A stretch of 7,803 nucleotides of DNA from Fen-7 sp041494285 (GTDB taxonomy: Archaea; Halobacteriota; Methanosarcinia; Methanotrichales; Methanotrichaceae), in contig JBGQAL010000131.1 of the NCBI GenBank assembly GCA_041494285.1, positions 1 through 7,803 on the forward strand. Reading direction: 5' to 3'. The notes below the pieces were generated by a model. That model did not search any database. It saw nothing but the letters and a program-made list of their open reading frames with translations, and was not told where the DNA came from. Shown here piece after piece: positions 6,156 to 7,803 of this stretch (position 1 is the stretch's first letter; every line of letters begins with the position of its first letter). The position numbers and the translations under genes are program-made.

Positions 6156-6310
6156 TTTGTTCATAAATATTGACAAAAGCATGAGATGACAGCCTTTTGC
6201 TCTATGGGATTTGTAGTGTGAAATATTATACCGCCCACACCAGCCTGCTAGGAAATCGTCCTCTACTACCTCTTTTAAAGTAATGTCCTTCAGTACACGA
6301 CGACCTCCAA

Positions 6311-6478
6311 CTACTTTCCTTTCGAGTATTTGCGATACTCAGTCGATCTCCTGATGGCTTTCGCCACGAAGAAACTCATCGATCCTTTTGGAAAGGTGTC
6401 CAGGAACTCATCTATTTCTGGCGGCAGCGTAATCGTGCGCTGCCTGAACCTCTCATCTCGATCCTTTTTCACAGACAT
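6311..6478 (-). CDS. Ribbon-helix-helix DNA-binding protein (CopG/antitoxin-like)
   Basis: This 55-residue protein has the plan of a ribbon-helix-helix repressor. A basic N-terminus (MSVKKDRDERFRQ) leads into the beta strand RTITLPPE (14-21), helix A EIDEFLDTF (21-29), the turn PKGSMS (30-35) and helix B FFVAKAIRRSTEYRKY (36-51). Such proteins dimerise, insert the two-stranded ribbon into the DNA major groove, and often serve as antitoxins or copy-number repressors that bind palindromes at their own promoter. The ATG directly follows the TAA of the preceding ORF (TAAATG) with a weak GAAGG ribosome site upstream, so it is the last gene of a small cassette. It was easily missed because of its size. 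The partner or target is unknown; the palindrome at 6886-6928 is a candidate operator. Confidence 0.72.
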   Translation of the reverse strand: MSVKKDRDERFRQRTITLPPEIDEFLDTFPKGSMSFFVAKAIRRSTEYRKYSKGK

Positions 6479-6805
6479 TTAATCGCCTTCGCGTCCGCGA
6501 TGTTCCCTTATACTCAGCCTGATATCCTTTACGCTTCGGTTAGCTGCTTCAACGCAAAGAATGTGCACATGTTCACTGAGTATAAGCAACTGTCTTGTAG
6601 CAATGTAGGTAAAGCGTGCGGCTTCCAGGTACAAGACAAAGAATGGCCCGATCTCTGATGGACTACTGGGATGTCCCTCTATCCTAATTGGACTGTCATC
6701 CTTAATCAGAGTATTATTGAATCTTTTCCATTCTAGACAGTATCCGGCATATTTCCATGACTGTAGTTGCAACCAGGCGAAGATCCTCTGAGCTGTTCTC
6801 AACAT
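6479..6805 (-). CDS. Protein of unknown function upstream of the RHH gene, perhaps the 3' part of a frameshifted gene
   Basis: I do not recognise this 108-residue ORF. Its C-terminal 75 residues look protein-like: SPSEIGPFFVLYLEAARFTY (about 49-68), a hydrophobic stretch TRQLLILSEHVHILCVEAA, and a basic tail KDIRLSIREHRGREGD. The first 30 residues, rich in Trp and overlapping the ORF at 6881-6714 in another frame, look less natural. A +1 shift just after AAG at about 6724 would join that ORF to this one and yield a single protein of roughly 130 residues that ends immediately before the RHH start codon. Gene order (larger protein, then small RHH protein, no spacer) is compatible with a toxin-antitoxin pair, but no toxin active-site motif is visible. 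Confidence 0.45.
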   Translation of the reverse strand: MLRTAQRIFAWLQLQSWKYAGYCLEWKRFNNTLIKDDSPIRIEGHPSSPSEIGPFFVLYLEAARFTYIATRQLLILSEHVHILCVEAANRSVKDIRLSIREHRGREGD

Positions 6806-6881
6806 CGATCCTATCCTTCATTTGCTCCTGAAGAAAATAGAGCCTTGCCCGATCATTTTCATTCAAAACGTGCTCCATCAT
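6714..6881 (-). CDS. 55-residue protein, possibly the N-terminal part of the following ORF
   Basis: ATG 6881 begins MMEHVLNENDRARLYFLQEQ, continues MKDRIDVENSSEDLRLVATT and VMEICRILSRMEKIQ, and stops at TAA 6716-6714. Composition is that of a real alpha-helical soluble protein, more convincing than the overlapping frame. It starts 3 nt after the stop of the 56-residue ORF upstream, with GTGAT as a weak ribosome site. It has no recognised family. The stop may be due to a frameshift, with the true protein continuing in the frame that ends at 6479; alternatively both are separate overlapping genes. Confidence 0.42.
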   Translation of the reverse strand: MMEHVLNENDRARLYFLQEQMKDRIDVENSSEDLRLVATTVMEICRILSRMEKIQ

Positions 6882-6884
6882 TAA

Positions 6885-7055
6885 TCACAAATACGCATTA
6901 AGCGGCATGCTTAATAATTCTATTTGTGCAAGGGGCTCAGTCCATCCGCCTGTCAGACTCATACGAGTTGTCAAGGCTACCTTAGAAAAGAGACGATGAA
7001 ACTGAGCCAATTTCCAGCACTCCCAGCATTTGAAGCACAAAACGGCTTTGAGCAT
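6885..7055 (-). CDS. Possible 56-residue cysteine-containing protein heading the cassette
   Basis: ATG 7055 to TGA 6887-6885 encodes a 56-residue ORF with a Cys cluster near the start, VLCFKCWECWK (5-15; CxxCxxC), which could bind a metal, then QFHRLFSKVALTTR and a neutral tail ending LNAYL. It has no recognised family. The stop lies 3 nt before the next ATG, as expected of an operon, and AT-rich TATA-like sequence (7080-7100) lies at a suitable distance for a leaderless start. Against it, the last 14 codons fall inside a strong palindrome (6886-6928), which suggests that this DNA may instead be a promoter-operator and the frame accidental. Confidence 0.3.
   Translation of the reverse strand: MLKAVLCFKCWECWKLAQFHRLFSKVALTTRMSLTGGWTEPLAQIELLSMPLNAYL
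6886..6928. promoter_or_regulatory. Large nested palindrome, candidate operator of the RHH cassette
   Basis: CACAAATA (6886-6893) and TATTTGTG (6921-6928) are perfect 8-bp arms. Within them ATTAAGC (6897-6903) and GCTTAAT (6909-6915) are perfect 7-bp arms about a 5-base centre. In all 30 of 43 bases are symmetric. It ends 4 nt before the ATG at 6881. Position before a cassette ending in an RHH repressor fits an autoregulatory operator; it could equally fold as RNA. Confidence 0.55.
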
Positions 7056-7065
7056 AAAATCTCAC

Positions 7066-7105
7066 AAATTATCATAATCATTCATAAATTATCATAAACA
7101 ATTAT
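7066..7105. repeat. Tandem 20-bp AT-rich direct repeat in a divergent promoter region
   Basis: Two abutting 20-base units (7066-7085 and 7086-7105) both start AAATTATCATAA and match at 17 of 20 positions. They sit between the minus-strand cassette and the plus-strand TPR ORF, directly beside a TATA box. Two turns of helix per unit would place any bound protein on the same DNA face, typical of regulator sites. Confidence 0.55.
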
Positions 7106-7109
7106 ATAA
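7102..7109 (+). promoter_or_regulatory. TATA box TTATATAA of the TPR ORF
   Basis: TTATATAA begins 34 nt before ATG 7136, so the expected transcript start falls at about 7130, making the mRNA almost leaderless. The box is a perfect palindrome and could also serve the minus strand. Confidence 0.5.
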
Positions 7110-7135
7110 AATAATAATGGCAAACTACTCAAGCT

Positions 7136-7441
7136 ATGCAAGAGGATGCGAACAAACGTTCGACCCGCTGTGGTTTACAAAATGGAACCGTTAAAGGGTC
7201 GGTCTGTGCCCAGGCATGCGATAACGTGTCGAAGGCCTGGATAAAAGGAAACGAGTTATTTCACTGTGAATCATTTAAAGATGCTATCGCTGCGTACGAC
7301 AAAGCCGATGAAACGTGGCCCTGGGTTAGAACTCTAAGGAAAAGTTCTCGCACTGCACTGAGCCCATCGTCAGACTGTTCGACAAAAAAGAACGCGCAAA
7401 TCCTGCAACGGATGAGCAGATGGTTCTTCCAATTATATTAG
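7136..7441 (+). CDS. TPR-containing protein, cut off by the adjoining insertion sequence
   Basis: A 101-residue ORF whose middle, AWIKGNELFHCESFKDAIAA followed by YDKADE (about 34-59), fits one tetratricopeptide repeat (pattern W-x-x-KG-x-x-L...F-x-x-AI-x-x-YDKA). Multi-TPR proteins with this style are abundant in methanogens and act as protein-binding scaffolds. Only one repeat remains; the N-terminal 30 residues have three cysteines and no recognised motif, and the C-terminal 40 residues (Ser- and Lys-rich) do not continue the repeat. The TAG stop spans 7439-7441, exactly at the inferred left border of the IS630-type element, so the original gene was probably longer. From 7330 another frame reads TEPIVRLFDKKERANPATD, so a frameshift within the gene is also possible. 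ATG 7136 is chosen for its near-leaderless distance from the TATA box. Confidence 0.45.
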   Translation: MQEDANKRSTRCGLQNGTVKGSVCAQACDNVSKAWIKGNELFHCESFKDAIAAYDKADETWPWVRTLRKSSRTALSPSSDCSTKKNAQILQRMSRWFFQLY

Positions 7442-7448
7442 TGCCCAT

Positions 7449-7803
7449 TCATAGAAAGTTTACGCGATTTTCTATGGGCTTTACTCTTTTATCCTCGTGA
7501 TTTTTATTTCTCCAGATGATATAACGTCGGATTGCGCTTGCTAATTCTTCATGGCTCTGGTAATTCGAGTTTCGAATGGTGAATTTTCGGAGTGCTGCAA
7601 AGTGACATTCGATCCTATTCAGCCATGAAGCGTTAGTAGGCAGGAAGACAAGTTCAATATCGTTCTCTTTGCACCAAGAGGTTACTTCATGTTTTATGTG
7701 CGGACTGAAGTTATCGAGAATGACGTATAGCTTTCCATGGTAAAGAGATCGCATGTACTTCAAGATATGAAGCAACTCCATCCATCTTTTTCTTTTCTTG
7801 ATG
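7449..7803 (-). CDS. IS630-family transposase, C-terminal part (DD34E)
   Basis: This frame is open to the window edge (codons for IKKRKRW precede the internal Met at 7781), so the N-terminus is outside. Visible are the second catalytic Asp in YVILDNFSPH and the catalytic Glu in LVFLPTNASWLNRIE, separated by 34 residues, as expected of the DD34E domain of IS630/Tc1-mariner transposases. The first Asp lies upstream of the window. The sequence between includes HIKHEVTSWCKENDIE, and the C-terminus SHEELASAIRRYIIWRNKNH is the usual family tail. It ends with TGA 7451-7449. The part seen is undamaged, so the element may be functional. These enzymes cut and paste DNA at TA targets. Confidence 0.9.
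   Translation of the reverse strand, partial: IKKRKRWMELLHILKYMRSLYHGKLYVILDNFSPHIKHEVTSWCKENDIELVFLPTNASWLNRIECHFAALRKFTIRNSNYQSHEELASAIRRYIIWRNKNHEDKRVKPIENRVNFL
7450..7476. repeat. Subterminal hairpin at the IS630 element end
   Basis: CATAGAAA (7450-7457) and TTTCTATG (7469-7476) form a perfect 8-bp inverted repeat with an 11-base loop, covering the last codons of the transposase. Just outside, GCCC at 7443-7446 and GGGC at 7476-7479 could extend it with a bulge. It may end transposase transcription or be part of the transposase binding site. Confidence 0.4.

Larger units (their letters stand above)
6021..6310. other. AT-rich spacer with palindromes and no convincing gene
   Basis: No credible full gene lies here. 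The left part (6021-6180) is very AT-rich and holds the palindromes listed separately. The right part is covered on the minus strand by an ORF-like frame (6338-6141) that begins within the end of the ribbon-helix-helix gene, includes VVGGRRVLKDITLKEVVEDD, and has no start codon before its last third. It could be the relic of a longer C-terminus or of another gene. Confidence 0.4.
7441..7803 (-). mobile_element. IS630-family insertion sequence, partial (one end in window)
   Basis: The element is identified by its DD34E transposase. Its end is inferred at about 7441: IS630 elements insert at TA, a TA occurs at 7439-7440, the transposase stop codon lies only 8 nt inside, and the neighbouring ORF ends at this point. 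The other end lies beyond 7803, so terminal inverted repeats cannot be compared here. Confidence 0.6.

Noticed and set aside
7066..7105. Two 20-bp repeats as the start of a CRISPR array
   Set aside because: The units abut without spacers and only two copies exist.
1..7803. rRNA or tRNA genes
   Set aside because: No cloverleaf with a T-loop GTTCRA signature and no conserved rRNA blocks were noticed on either strand.

Overview
The window most likely comes from a euryarchaeal methanogen; Methanotrichaceae (Methanothrix/Methanosaeta) is a guess from protein style and a middling GC content, not something proven here. Archaeal signs are AT-rich TATA-like boxes in the spacers, one gene with an apparently near-leaderless start about 30 nt after a TATA box, good GGAGG-type ribosome sites inside the operon, and a tiny four-cysteine Zn-ribbon gene of a type typical of Archaea.

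Positions 451-5689 (all minus strand) hold a high-affinity potassium-uptake operon. Read in transcription order it comprises a 12-codon leader ORF (5689-5651), a 54-residue one-helix membrane protein in the place of KdpF (5649-5485), a doubtful 42-codon ORF, then kdpA, kdpB and kdpC, with kdpA/kdpB joined by TAATG and kdpB/kdpC 4 nt apart. KdpA forms the K+ channel-like subunit, KdpB the P-type ATPase and KdpC the accessory subunit. A secreted or membrane-anchored protein of unknown function (975-451) follows as a likely fourth operon member. No KdpD/KdpE regulator is present. KdpA keeps its overall family sequence, but its four selectivity-filter loops differ clearly from the textbook motifs.

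Positions 1-350 carry decayed or error-containing minus-strand genes: a frameshifted slipin (stomatin-like) C-terminus and a 31-residue Zn-ribbon protein that looks cut short.

Positions 5767-7135 are an accessory spacer. It contains a doubtful helix-turn-helix-like ORF behind a TATA box, a run of AT-rich palindromes, and a compact minus-strand cassette (7055-6311): a 56-residue Cys-containing ORF, a 55-residue ORF, a 108-residue ORF in another frame, and a convincing 55-residue ribbon-helix-helix protein. A large nested palindrome (6886-6928) lies just before the second ORF. The arrangement resembles an autoregulated toxin-antitoxin-like or regulatory cassette, but no toxin fold is recognised.

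Positions 7066-7803 hold a tandem 20-bp repeat and TATA box driving a plus-strand TPR-containing ORF. This ORF stops exactly where an IS630-family insertion sequence begins (about 7441). Only the transposase C-terminus, with the second Asp and the Glu of the DD34E triad, lies in the window.
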